A stretch of DNA of 64,000 nucleotides from Simmondsia chinensis (taxonomy: Eukaryota; Streptophyta; Magnoliopsida; Caryophyllales; Simmondsiaceae): contig JAGTTD010000012.1 of NCBI GenBank assembly GCA_018398585.1, positions 18,361,036 through 18,425,035 of the forward strand, given 5' to 3'. The translations under genes and the position numbers were made by a program. The notes below the pieces were generated by a model that did no database searches, was not told where the DNA came from, and worked only from the letters and a program-made list of their open reading frames with translations. This document shows positions 21,200-32,884 of this stretch, piece after piece (position 1 is the stretch's first letter; every line of letters begins with the position of its first letter).

Positions 21200-22559
21200 A
21201 GTGCCACGTGCTTACCAAGTGAGGTCCTCCTCTAATGAGTATCAAACCTTTAGGTACTAAGATAACTGCAACTCGAGCCCAACATCTTGAGAAGTTTATT
21301 ATCCTAACAAGGGTATCAGCTACTCAATGCTCGAGATGGTTGAAGGGTAAAGGAAGCTCAAGCTCAAGGGACTGCCAAGAACGCCACAAGACAGGTGTTT
21401 TCCAAGCTCTAGATAGTTACTTAGAGTGCAATTTCAGATGCTTGGGCACCAAGCTTAATCCAAAAAAATGTGGAGCATCTAGAAGAGACTTCAGCTGAAA
21501 ATGCAGACGGCTTCAAGAAATATGCTCGAGTGCCAAATCGAGGGCAAGTTCATTGATCATTCATGCGCTCAAAGAGTTTGCTGGCCTAACGTGGGAAGAA
21601 AATGCCATTTAAATAGGGGGTAGCTGTTATTTAGTTTTGTCTATAAATAAGCAACTATGTTGTAGTCCAAAGTAGTACACACATTCATACAAAACTTCTT
21701 CTAGTTTTCTTTGTAGCACACTTGTGCTTTTTACCTAGGAGTAGTGTAACTTAACTTAATTTAGCATAGCACAAATCTTGTTGTACTTGCTTCTTCAGCA
21801 ATACCGTGCTTCAAGCTTTAGGTATGAACTCTCTGTTTTAATCTATTCTCAAATTCGACAAGTTAAGAATTGAGGCTTTATTTTAAGGCTTTGATAGCCA
21901 AGGCTTGACCTTGATTGCGTTGGTCTTAACACTACTGTCACTGTTAATATGTCAGGTAAACTTAGGTCTGCGCCATTGTTTAGGGCTTTGACAGCGAAGG
22001 CATGACCTTGATGCGTTACTCCTAATCCAGTGACCCGAATACAGTTTGCTCCCTCTAAATCTTGTCAAACCTAAACCCATTCAAGTTATTATAAGTCAAA
22101 GGTGCCAAGCTTAAAAACCTGATTGACTTAGGCTTGCAAGTAGACTGCTGAACTTTTGGGCTTGTCTCCACCCCAATTCCTAAATTTTAAGTGTACGAAG
22201 AAAGGTGTATGTGAGCCCTGCTCCATCACTATAACTGTCATTTGATTTAGGTCCATATCTCTTTAATTTTCTATCAAAAATTTATAAAAAAAAAAAATCC
22301 ACAAAAAATATTAAAAAATTCTTCTTAATTGAAGTATAAGCAGAACTCACGGAATAACCGAAGTTAGATACACCAAAAGATCACAACCTATTCTCCCAAA
22401 ACAGTGAGTGGTTGAGGTCAAAGACGTGCGGTTCAAATTTAGGCTCACATCCTAGTCGCGGTGAGTCCCTTTTGCACATTTGTTTACATTCATATTTACG
22501 GCAACCACATCATACTTAATAACAAACAAATATAGCAAACATGTTCAATGCCAGCATGC
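21200..22559 (+). repeat. Repeat family G, copy 1 (LTR-like, with TATA box)
   Basis: Homologous to the copies at 22560, 24480 (minus) and 37744. It starts near gtgcttaccaag and has the promoter-like CTATAAATAAGC at 21641. Next come a transcript-start-like block (cacacttgtgctttttacctaggagtagtg) and repeated phrases (gctttgata.ccaaggcttgaccttgat, acctgattgactt.ggcttg). The 87-codon open stretch at 21235-21498 has no recognised family and is probably chance. An LTR from an uncharacterised element fits best, but I see no coding domains attached. Confidence 0.6.
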
Positions 22560-23410
22560 AAAACTTCTTCAACTTTTTTTTACAGCACACTTGTGCTTTT
22601 ATCCTAGGAGTAGTGCAACTTAGCATAGTCTAGCATAGCATAACTTGTACTTGCTTTCCTTTAGGCAATATGATTTTCGGGTTTCAAATATAAACTCTCT
22701 ATTTTAATCTGTTCCCAAAAATCAACGAGTTGAGATTTGAGTCATTAGTTTAAGATTTTGATGGCAAAGCCCTGAGCTTGATTTCCGTTGGTATTAACAC
22801 TAGTGTCATGCTTGATAAGTCAAGTGAATTTAGGTTTGAGTCATCGATTAAATGCTTTAATGGCTGAGGCTTCACCTTTGGTCCTAATCCAGTAACTTAA
22901 ATATGGTTCACTCCACCTAAATTTTGTCAAACTCTAACTTATTCGAGTTATTACAAGTCAAGGGTGTGAGGCTTAAAAACCTGATTGACTCGGGCTTGTA
23001 AGTGGACTGCTGAACTTTTGAGTTTGTCTCCATCCCAATTCCTAGCTTTTTAGTGTAGGAGATAAGATGTATGTGGGATCAGCTTCGTCATCACCCCAAC
23101 TTCCACTTAAACCAGATCCATATCCATTTACTTGTTTGCCAAAATATTAAAACTCAAAACCACCAGAAATTTAATTAAAGTCTCCTTAATTGCAGCAAGT
23201 GTAGAATCCATATTAATATTGTGCAAACCAAAGTCGGATTCACCAAAAGCATCAATCCTCTTCAGAGGTGATTGATTGAGGTCAAACACATGCGATTAAA
23301 AAATTAGGCTCGCTCCCAAGTTGTTATGAGTCCTGTTTGTGCATGTTTGTTTGATTTTGTACTTACTGCGACCACACACACTAAACAAACAAAATGAGCA
23401 AACACTATTA
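22560..23410 (+). repeat. Repeat family G, tandem partial copy (period 869 bp)
   Basis: Repeats 21691-22559 with many substitutions, beginning aaaacttcttc (21691 and 22560). It lacks the TATA-containing upstream part. Both units end in a similar aacaaacaaa.a..gcaaac stretch. Confidence 0.7.
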
Positions 23411-24479
23411 AATATTTCTATAAAATAAAAACATAATTATGTCTTTTATCAACTAATTTTGTTAGTAACTAAATAATTTTTAAATATATTTAAAAAAAAT
23501 TAAATTAAAATAAAAGTACAGACTTATTACATGCGTACATATTGAGAATTACTATACAAAAATACAATTGTTTTTTGCATTAGCTAGCTTTTAGGATGAA
23601 AAAACTACTAATAAAAGACTAGGTTTTTGGGCCCAAAAAGTTATACTTAAACGCTCAAAGTTAGTAAAAATGCTAACTAAGGAAACTGTAACCAGACATA
23701 ATGTTTAGCTTTTTGGCTGGTTAAATAGTTAAATGCTACAAAAACTTTTTTTTTTTTTTTTTAACCAAATACAACATTTGTCTGTTTTAGCTAATCCACC
23801 ATTTTAACTTTTAACAGCTAAATTTTGAAAATCTAAACGTTTTAAATAGCTTATTGAAAGCTAACTTTTAATGCTAAAAGCAACTCCAAAATCTTAACTC
23901 TAGATTTTCTACTATGCAGAATCAACCTAACAGGAGATGTCCCCAAACACGAGCTCTGCAAGTGCATTAGACAACACCAGCCCATGTTGCAACTCCTTTG
24001 AGATGAATACGTACAGGTTAACTATTTTTTGTTATAAGTTTTAGTTTTTTGGAAACTAAAATTGCATTTTAAAAATAATTATTTTTGGAAACTATCATTT
24101 TAAAAATTGTAAACAAAAGCTGAAAGTTTCAGTTCAAAAAAAAAAAAAAAAAAAAAGGGAAAGCTGAAAGTAGTAAACTAAAAGTAATAATAAAAGAGAG
24201 TTTCAAACTTAGTCTTTAGTTTTGTTTCGTTTGTTTTTTGTTATATGAGCGCTCGTCGTTGATTTTAGGAAACAAACTTACTGAAATATTTACCTTGTCC
24301 TAGGTGTTAATGCAAATTTGAACTGCACGTGGTTGACCCCAAACCAATCACTTGTTTTCAATGTTGACAATTTTGGTTAATCTAACTTCGGTTTGCTACT
24401 TTTACACGACTCAACCAATGATTCAATTAAGGACACTCTTTACGTACTTTTTTGTATTTATATGTTGCGAGAAAAATAA
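23411..24479. other. AT-rich interval, nothing recognised
   Basis: Contains homopolymer runs (T near 23743, A near 24137) and no gene or repeat that I can name. Confidence 0.5.
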
Positions 24480-25918
24480 AGATATAGATTCAACCCAAGC
24501 AGAACTTGGGGTGACGCAACAAAGCCTACAGGCATCTTACCTCGAGCGCTTAAGAGTCGAGAACTAGGGTAGAGATAATCTCGAGAACTTGGTTGTCTAT
24601 CTTAAGTCCGAGTTAATCAGGTTTATGCCCAGCACCCTTCACCAAAGATAACTCATTCAAGATAAACTTAATAAGAATTGATTGGAGTGAATAGTTTGGG
24701 GTTAACGATTTAGGACCAACGTTGTCAAGCTCAAGTCTTGGCCCTCAAAATTCTAAAATAATGGCTCAAACCTAAATTCAACTAGATCAGAAAGCCATGA
24801 AATCAAACTAAGCTCAACGCTATCAAACTCGAGGTTTGGACGTCAGAGCCTTAGATAAAGGATACTAATTTACTTAGTAGAAAGGGATGGGGATAGAAAC
24901 CATGGCACAAGGAATTACCTTATTGAGTATCACCGTTGAGAACCTGTTGTATTTGCAAAAGCAAATGACAGGCATGCCTACACATAGGAAAAGAGAAAAA
25001 GAAAGAGCACAATAAGAGGTGGCCAATGGGTCAATCTGACCCATGACCTGACCTGTAGGTTGGGTTTGTACGCATGGGTTGATACAGATCAAACCCATTT
25101 GTACGACGAGTCAGGACATGTCAAGTCGGGAAAAAAAATCCTTGACCTGGTATGGCCAGTGAAACGTTTCAAGGATGGGTTAAGCAAAACTAGGTCGCGT
25201 GTTTGACACAGGTCAGACCCATTTTGAGTCAGAACGGGCCCGAACCGATTTTTTTCTAAATTAAGCAAATAATAAAAAAATAAAAAATGCAAAGCAAATG
25301 TATAATATAAAATATAATTGATAATATAGTTCTTAACATAAAATACACAAATTGTTAAGAAAAATAAATATATTTCTCATATACTAAGAATTCATACTGA
25401 AAAAGAATTTCATGACATGGTAATATCTATTAATATATTTTGCGGGTCAACTGAATCCGTTGGTCAACTTCTAAGCACAAATGTGTTGTATGAAAAATGG
25501 AAGAGTTTTTATATTGGTGCTAAGACCGTTTCCTAAGTTTTAGGTCCCTTATTTATAGCCTATGAACTAAATTGTTGCTCCTTATTAGGGTGCCAATTGC
25601 ACCCCATATTCTGGGTCTCGACCCTCCATTTTTTAGGGTCTCAACATTCCATGATCTACTTGGGCTAAAATTTGGCATATAAAACAAGTGTTGAGGTCAA
25701 AAAGCATGTCTTCCCACGTCTACCCACTTCTTTGTAAGTATCCTTAACACCCACATCTTGCTTCAACGCTTCTAATGCCTGGAGTCAAAGGCTACCTTTC
25801 CCACGGCACTCCCTAGCGTCCACTTCGAGCTGAAGTCGTGATTTTTTGCCGTTATCCCGATAATTGCCTGAGGCAGCTATTTCTTAGAGGATTAGCTTCA
25901 CCATGTAAAACAAGCACA
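24480..25918 (-). repeat. Repeat family G, minus-strand copy with an internal insertion
   Basis: The reverse complement matches the 37744 copy from its start (gcatgtgcttgt, plus-strand acaagcacatgcctta near 25915) through acaaagaagtgggtagacgt (near 25730), the TATA string GGCTATAAATAAGGG (near 25547-25561), and the downstream phrases gagttatctttggtgaagg and acctgattaactcgg. Homology is interrupted at about 25016-25380 by the element annotated separately and AT-rich sequence. Confidence 0.65.
25016..25250. mobile_element. Probable hAT-like MITE or relic with gggtcaa/gaccc repeats
   Basis: Starts aggtggccaatgggtcaatc and is rich in mutually inverted gggt/gaccc strings (gacccatgacctgacc, gacccattttgagtc, gggcccgaaccg). 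This composition is common in plant hAT-derived MITEs. I could not define both ends or a target duplication. Confidence 0.4.
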
Positions 25919-26705
25919 TGCCTTATTAATCAAAACGATATCGTTCCAAATTTCTGATTTAGTACTTAACCAATGATCTCTCTCGCTTGACATGCATGTG
26001 CCCCGCTAATTACAGTGGCGTTATTCTTGAACCCTTGAATTCGATGGGTAAACAAGTTTCTCAAACCTATAAACATAATAAAATAAATATTTTAGAGGGC
26101 TTTTTGTAACCTTTTTTTGGTCCAATTTTAGAACGTCTACAAAGTATTATCTCATATCCAAATATATGAAGAATAAACCCAAGTAGCTTGGATGAGAAGA
26201 AAAATCTGAGCAGTACTGCAACTATGAAGCAAACTTGTTTAAACATTCGTGTTTGTTGCATATATTCGTTTAACCATGAACGTTTCAGCATAAACACTAG
26301 AAATATCGAATTTTTGGAAACTAGGTTTAGTAGAGTGGTAAATGAAGTGTCAGATTTGACACGATCAACAGAACAAAAATGCTCAAAAAATACGCGAGAG
26401 GCAAGTATTCAAATTGATCGAACAAGCATGCATTTTGGCACTTCTGCAGTGAAAAGCCAACACAAACTTGATTCTTTTTTATGGAATTCATCAACTAGTT
26501 ACTCCAACTTCTGTTATATAGTTAAGGTGTCATGAGATTTACAAATTTTATCGACCAAATACCCTTTGTCGGAATCTAGTGGAACTTGTGTCAAATATGC
26601 AACGAATTTGGCAAAATATGATACATATATATCTTCAATATGTGTCATCCACATTCTCAACAGAATTAGCCAGGTTTGGGTAAAGATTTACTAGTATCCT
26701 AGATT
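25919..26705. other. Unassigned interval
   Basis: No gene or repeat recognised. A 115-codon open stretch at 26188-26535 has no family resemblance and no codon-bias signal that I can judge. Confidence 0.4.
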
Positions 26706-26724
26706 CCAACAAAGTAAACTGCTA

Positions 26725-26965
26725 ACCAAAGAGGGCACCAACACGCCGTCACCGGATCCCATTAGAACTCCGAAGTTAAGCGTGCTTGAGCGAGAGTAGT
26801 ACCAGGATGGGTGACCTCCTGGGAAGTCCTCACCCTCAGGTTGGAGGTACTGGGAAACAACCTCTCTTTAGGTTAACACCCTCAAGGGGGAAGGCTGCGT
26901 ACATCCGCCCCCCCAGACCCTGCTTAGGCAGGAGCCCTTGAGGCACTGGGTATGTTCCAATGTTC
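26725..26965 (+). mobile_element. 5S-rRNA-headed SINE, full-length copy downstream of the MYB gene
   Basis: A 241-bp element bounded by a 19-bp target duplication with one mismatch (26706-26724 and 26966-26984, core caacaaagtaaact). It starts accaaagagggcaccaacac, exactly like the 15970 copy. The 5S head is the best preserved: caccggatcccattagaact, cgaagttaagcgtgcttgag, gcgagagtagtaccaggatg, ggtgacctcctgggaagtcc. Box C is intact; the intermediate element has one change (GAGCGA for GGGCGA). The Au-like body follows, with a shorter C run (about 7) and the end ggcactgggtatgttcc. Confidence 0.92.
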
Positions 26966-26984
26966 CCAACAAAGTAAACTACTA

Positions 26985-27548
26985 AAATCATATTTTACAT
27001 CAACAATTTCCTACAAAAATGTTAACAACAGCTGCTAGAAACTAAGCATAACGACATGCAGATAAAACCCGGAAATCCAGATGCTATTCAAGAATCACAA
27101 AAACCAATAAAGCCTACAATTTAATGAACAAAAAAGAAAAGTCTAATTCCTTAACAATAGACCATCAGTAAACACCAAGCTCACAGTCCAAGGAAATCTT
27201 ATTCTGGCCCATGGATTTAATGTCACTCTTTGTACATATGAATCGTTTTGGCAAAATACCTTAAAAAGGCACTATGTTTAAGTAAGAAGAATGGCATAAT
27301 GTTCATCACATATACATTAAGAAAGAATAACATGCTTTTAGAATAAAAGGGAACAAGAAGGGCGACACCTTTGACAGAAGAACAATACTTGTGTATATTA
27401 TATAAAAAAAAATTAACGTATCTTGTCCCTATCTCTAAACATCCTGCCGTTAACTTGTGTATATGGTAACCATTATGCCATCTTTATCCTTTTCGTAAAC
27501 ACAATGTCCTTACAAGATATTTTTGCCACCATTTGTGAACATCTAACC
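26985..27548 (-). other. Probable 3' UTR and downstream region of the MYB gene
   Basis: Non-coding AT-rich sequence following the MYB stop codon on the minus strand. The position of the poly(A) site cannot be fixed by eye. No other gene is visible. Confidence 0.4.
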
Positions 27549-28041
27549 TCACCTAGGAGCGAGAGGCGTAGAGCAATTTGGGTAAGTCATAGGTGTCATT
27601 GGGGCACCGGGAACAACTCCCGGGACTGGAGCCCGAACACCATAAGCCATGTGTGGAGGTCCTGAGAGATTCACCGGAGTGCCCACTGCGGGCCCTAAGA
27701 TTGGTTGTCCGATGGTGGGAGTCCCATATACACCAACCCCCGGGGTAGGGCCACCAGGCTGAGGAGGCTGCTTGTTTGGTTTGCAAGAAGAAGCTCCAGC
27801 TGTAGGTGTAGTACTCGTCTGACCAGTGATGGGTCCCGGTGGAGCTGAGAGATCACCACTGTTGACACTGGTGATGTCGTGGATGCTTGACCTTCGCCTG
27901 TCTTTGTTCATGGAGTTTAACCGGATGAAGTACTTTTGTGCATGGCTAGCTACCTGTGTCGGTGTCCTCGTCACCACAAAGTTCCGAGATATGCTTCGCC
28001 AATCGCCCTTGCCATATTTATCCAAACCGAGGAGAAATAAC
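27549..28041 (-). CDS. MYB transcription factor, coding exon 2 (residues 130-293)
   Basis: The exon begins at the acceptor ...aaacag|gttatttc (AG at 28043-28042). The split codon AGG (Arg130) joins it to exon 1 in frame, giving [21 protein letters not shown]. This is the second MYB repeat, with Trp124 (exon 1) and Trp144, and the signature SHAQKYF at residues 162-168. After the repeat come [13 protein letters not shown] and a Pro/Gly-rich tail typical of DIVARICATA/SRM1-like proteins. The stop is at 27549. Splicing with 34324-34712 gives 882 nt and 293 aa, close to the roughly 300 aa usual for the subfamily. The protein should bind I-box-like (GATAA-type) sites in the nucleus; that role is from family knowledge. 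No lesions are visible. Confidence 0.93.
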
Positions 28042-29807
28042 CTGTTTCATCAAGAATCCACCATGTCAGATTCCAGAATTTAACTGTTTTATATACTTTG
28101 GTTCATAGTAAAGCGCAAAAGAAGGGAAAATGAAAGGAAAATGCATTCTACAGCATAAAAAGATTACTTCCATCACTGGTTGAAATCACAACCATTAGGT
28201 GACCAATTAGCTTACTAGTTCTTTGGTGTATTTGGCTAGAAAGGAAAAGGATTATCAAAGACCAGTATACAGAGACAAATTTCATATGCAATAAGAGAAT
28301 ATGGTCTTTTTAGGAGCTCTTTGGACAAAGAGCATTGAGGGCTTCTTTGGTATAGGCTTGATCACTTTGCAAGCTAACTGGAGGGTCCTTTTTTTTTTTT
28401 TTTTTTTTTTTCCCCCTTCTATGTTGAGGACTCCTTATCCTTAACTCTCTGTATATTCTTTCTCTTAATAATCTCTTTTTCTGATAAAAAATAGCTTACT
28501 ATTTAAGATTGCGATCCTCTATGTTACATTTGAAATACCCAACATTCTTCCATAAAGAGCACTTCATATGGAACATCCAAAATCTTACAGGGACAGCAGC
28601 AAAAATTGGACACTCACTTACAAAATAGAAGTTCACACAGCTCATGCAATACACTAGAGGGCACTAAATGTGCACTACATCAACAGTTCTCAGCATTATC
28701 TCAACAGTTAAACAAGACAGTGCCTTCCAAATAAAAAATTTAGCCCAGTGGACTCTAACTAGTATTAATCAAAGCCTAATAATAAAAATTGTGTCCTCCA
28801 GACACCCCAGACACGCCCAATTGACTCAACATTCCGCAAACTGATATTTGTTATCATTGAAACAACCTTGTTCCAAATGAATATCAGTCTCATTCAAACT
28901 AGCAGCTTCTGATTACTGAATTTTCACAGAAAAATTTCAGGCAGAATCAAACTATGTTCATATATACGTTTCTTATGCAGGGAGGCTCCAGATGTATAAA
29001 CTAACCTCTCATTTTAGCCTACGTGTGTAAGTGGGTAACAACTTTATGGGAATACACAAGTTGTATCCAATCATGGTCTGATATAGTTGGATCATAGACA
29101 AATCATCATATAATGTTATCTTTCTATAGTTCAATGATTTTTCCTATGGTTCAATGTCTACAGTCATAGCATGGTAAGACTTAGCACACACTGACGCCAA
29201 CACCTAAGGACTGGGAGTCCGGGACTGAAAAGGTAACAGAGAGGCAGGAAAAATCAGAACCAAGACCCAAAAACAGAAGCAGATTTTGTTGCAGACAGGG
29301 AAAAAATGGAAATGGAGCGCATTCTCAGCGGAGAAATTATGCACACTCAAAAACCAGTTCAAAACACATTTGAAGCATTGTTTTCTAGTCAGCCTGTGGC
29401 TCGAAAAAAAGGGAGAAATGGGATTGGGCTGACATGTCACATAAAATTGCCAAGATAGAAAAGCAGTGGAAGCCACCTTATTACTCACCCTTAACATAAA
29501 ATCCAGCTAGAACTAAAAACTGGATTCTAGTCTCCCAGGAGAGCTAATGGAGTTTCAAGTTGCACGGATATTATCTGGGTTGCAAAGATCTTACCCTCTC
29601 TTCTCTGCGCGCCCCCCCACCCCCCCCAAAAAAAAAAAACCCACCCCAACCAAGGCCAATGCTGACATTTTCAGAGCTCTAAACGAATGTTTTAAATGAG
29701 ACCTTTCATATATAATTGCAATTCTTTTAATAAAATAAATACTAACACGATAAATTATAGAAACTTTAATCATAAAACTTATTAATATTATTAGCAATTG
29801 ATGCTTT

Positions 29808-30113
29808 AAAAAATAAAAATTACTATAAAAATTAAAGCAAGTAAACTTAGATGTAATCACATTTAGGGGCCCTTGCAATTTGGCCCCGCCCTCCCCCACC
29901 TCCCATACCAAGTTATATTTTCTTGCTTTGTTATTGAAGTGCAAAATCTTTCACTCACTTAAAAAATAAAAATTACTATAAAAATTAAAGCAAGTAAACT
30001 TAGATGTAATCACATTTAGGGGCCCTTGCAATTTGGCCCTGCCCTCCCCCACCTCCCATACCAAGTTATATTTTCTTGCTTTGTTATTGAGGTGCAAAAT
30101 CTTTCACTCACTT
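29808..30113. repeat. Recent 153-bp tandem duplication in the MYB intron
   Basis: Units 29808-29960 and 29961-30113 start aaaaaataaaaattactata and end aaaatctttcactcactt. I see only about two differences (gccccgccc/gccctgccc and ttgaagtgc/ttgaggtgc). Confidence 0.9.
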
Positions 30114-30434
30114 AGAAGATGATAGTATTGCTTCATTCTCAGAAGTTTGTGGGGTCAGAATCACCATGTAAAATTTTGAAAGAAACCAACATCATTTCAG
30201 GATGAAGATCAAAAGCAACAACTAACGCCACATTGTTGAAAGGCATAAATGCATGCTTACCCGTAAACTCTCTAAGAATGAAACTGATGAGGTAGGAAAG
30301 AAAGAGGAAGAGGAAAAATAACGTAATACATAATTTCCATGGCAACGTCGAGAAGATGAAAATTTATAGCATACAAACTTAAAGAAAATATCACACTGGA
30401 GATAATCCCACTGATCAATAATCATGGATTCTTT

Positions 30435-30652
30435 TCTCTTTTTTGGTAATTAGGTAATCTAGGCCAGGTTACACACACATCAACTAATCCCCAAGTCGTA
30501 CACACTTCCCAAGCTCACACTAAGAAATCGGGGCTCAAAGACCCGGTGAATGACCCCATGAAATTGTTTTCAACCAATGGTAGGATTTGAATACCAAAAC
30601 TGAAGCTTGATGAGACACCAAGTCTAAGTGCCATATCACTTGGGCCATCCCC
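30435..30652 (-). mobile_element. Probable tRNA-derived SINE
   Basis: On the minus strand: box A-like tggcccaagtgatatggc near 30646, box B-like ggtattcaaatcctacc near 30590, then a unique body ending ...gattacctaattaccaaaaaag near 30440. The A-to-B spacing suits a tRNA-type Pol III promoter. I did not find a convincing target duplication, so the ends are approximate. Confidence 0.5.
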
Positions 30653-30769
30653 TTGGTTCATTCATGTTTCAGCATCTTTTTAGGCTAATTTGCAAAGATA
30701 GAATTTACCACGACCTTAAAGAAATATCCATATCTAAGTAGACTGCATATCTATTTATTCATATTTAAG

Positions 30770-30912
30770 GACTTTGGATTTGATATAGTGGTTAGGCTAC
30801 CTACCCCCGAGCATATGGTCTTAGGTTTGAAGCTCGTATCCTCCCTCCCCCCTATGTTAGTGGCTTATTAGGGCAATGTTGCGCTTCCTTATCTTCTGAA
30901 AATAAGGGGAAA
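30770..30912 (+). mobile_element. Probable tRNA-derived SINE fragment
   Basis: Box A-like tatagtggttaggct (30784-30798) and box B-like ggtttgaagctc (30824-30835) are correctly spaced, followed by a short body. No target duplication was found. Confidence 0.45.
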
Positions 30913-31167
30913 TGATTAGAATAATATATTATACACATACAAAGCACACGATGTGGTCAGCAGCAAAAAATGCACTCAGAGACATGCTAAGCTCCATATA
31001 TTCTTCCACAGTCAAAAAGAAGTAAACTGCATAATTTAGCAAGCCTATATATCCATCCAATCTGATTTATTATATTCCAATCCAAAACGTAGGAGCATTG
31101 TATGTTCCCGATACTAATTAATCAATAGAAATATTTTCCAAAAATATGCGTGCGGTGTGCCTGCAAC

Positions 31168-31654
31168 TAGGGATGTAAACGAGCCGAGCATCCCCTTGTT
31201 CAAACTCGGTTCGTTAAGATTTTGTTGTGCTCGAAACTCGGCTCGGCTCGGCTCGGCTCGTTAAGCTAATCGAACCAATTCGAGCTCCTTATCAAGCTGA
31301 GCCGAGTTCGTTATCGAATGAAATCGAGCTCATAACAAACACGAGTTTATTATAGAATCGAGCTCCCTATCGAGCCGAGTTATTCGAGTTACTATCGAGC
31401 CATTATCAAACTATTTTGGAGTTAATATTAACTGCTAAGGAGTTTTTTAACGAGCTTTTAACGAGCTCTTATGGAACTGTTCACGAACATTAACAAGCCC
31501 AGTACCCCCTTGTTCGAACTCAGCTCGTTAAGCTTATCGAGCCTGCTCGAACTCGGCTCGATAAGTTATCGAGCCCTAATTATGAACACGAACGAGCCAT
31601 AATCGATTTCGAACACGAATAGTTCATTGAACTTTCGGTTCGTTTACACCCCTA
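31168..31654. mobile_element. hAT-type MITE with perfect 8-bp target duplication
   Basis: A 487-bp element. Left end TAGGGATGTAAACGAGCCGA; right end, complemented, TAGGGGTGTAAACGAACCGA (18 of 20 identical). It is flanked on both sides by CCTGCAAC (31160-31167, 31655-31662); 8 bp is the hAT signature. The interior is made of repeated cgagctcg/ggctcggctcgg motifs and has no coding sequence. Confidence 0.9.
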
Positions 31655-32884
31655 CCTGCAACATAATAACTTACTAGTGTAAATTTAAAATTTCACTCAT
31701 CAACAATATTAATTCCTATCTCACCCATTAACAGATATTCCAATCGATCCCATATTAAGGACTGAGTTGTAAATTTCATAATAGCTCCTCAACTTATGTA
31801 GTGGTACAGGTCATATAGGAATGATCCTATGGATAAACGTAGTTCCAACGGAGGGTAGCACCAAAAAATCACCAGTACAGTATTTCTAGAATAGGCAAGT
31901 GAGCAACTCTTTGGGACTCAGTAATAGTAAGTAGGACACTTAATTTTGGGCAGATGGAGTAATATAAAACTTTCATAGCAACATCACAGGCAAGTGAACA
32001 CGTATGTTACTGGAACAGGGGAAAATAATGAAAGGCATTAGTTGAACTGTGAGTACCAAAATGATGACAGAGCTTGTCTTTGTCTTCTATCTCTAAAAAT
32101 GCAAAAGTTAACAACAGAGATCAGGGAACTTACAAAGAGCCGTGTTATCCAAGACTTAGTTGTGAAAGTCACACATAGATATGCGTTCAACAAACTCAGC
32201 TATTTTTCTACGAATGTTTATGCTCCTTGTCTAAGCAGAAGCGTCCATGTTCCATACCAACATCTAAATACCTTATTCGACACAAGTACTTTTGGCATGA
32301 TGGAGACAGATGTAATTATGTCAAGAGTAGGCCATAAATAGAATTGATGGATCTATAGATGTCCATGCATCTCGCACCTCTATCAAATGGTGCAATCTGC
32401 ACTCTCCACAATTTAACAATCCCAACAGCCAACCTTACTTGAAAAGCAAAATAAGGATCCTTTTTTGGATAATTTTGCAGAAACAGATAAGAGAGAGAAA
32501 GGTCAAGATCAGGAACACCCATTTCTTCCTAAATTGGAAACATCAACTCATTTTCTGAACATATAGACATTCAAGTTAACAGAACGGCCCATACAAACCC
32601 ACCACCCCCAAAAAAGAAGGAAACAGTAAAGAGGGCAACGAAGAAATGAAAAAGTTAAATAACCAGAGCTGGTGCACCATGAATGTGCTACATGCAGGAA
32701 AGAACGAAAACATATGTTATGGCAATTCCTAGAGGGATGCCTTTTGAAGGAGGTTTAAATTGGGTAAGAGAAAAGAGAAAAGATAGATAAATTATCGATT
32801 ACAATATCATAAACATAGCAAAACATAACTACACCGACTAGTGCTAGATCATCCGCATTTTGTTATCTTCAAGAAAAAAGTTCC

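Noticed and set aside
21235..21498. 87-codon open frame as a gene
   Set aside because: It lies upstream of the TATA box inside repeat G and is not conserved as a frame in the other copies.
26188..26535. 115-codon plus-strand frame downstream of the MYB gene
   Set aside because: No domain, low-complexity composition and no homologous repeat; I treat it as chance.
26725..26850. A functional 5S rRNA gene
   Set aside because: The 5S part lacks a good 5' end and the normal 3' end and terminator, continues straight into a SINE body, and is bounded by target duplications.
27553..28083. Other open frames over the MYB exon on both strands
   Set aside because: They are shadows of the MYB frame, which alone gives the MYB repeat and consistent splice sites.
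30770..30912. A tRNA gene
   Set aside because: Box A and box B are present, but no cloverleaf with acceptor and anticodon stems can be drawn; SINE-type promoter instead.
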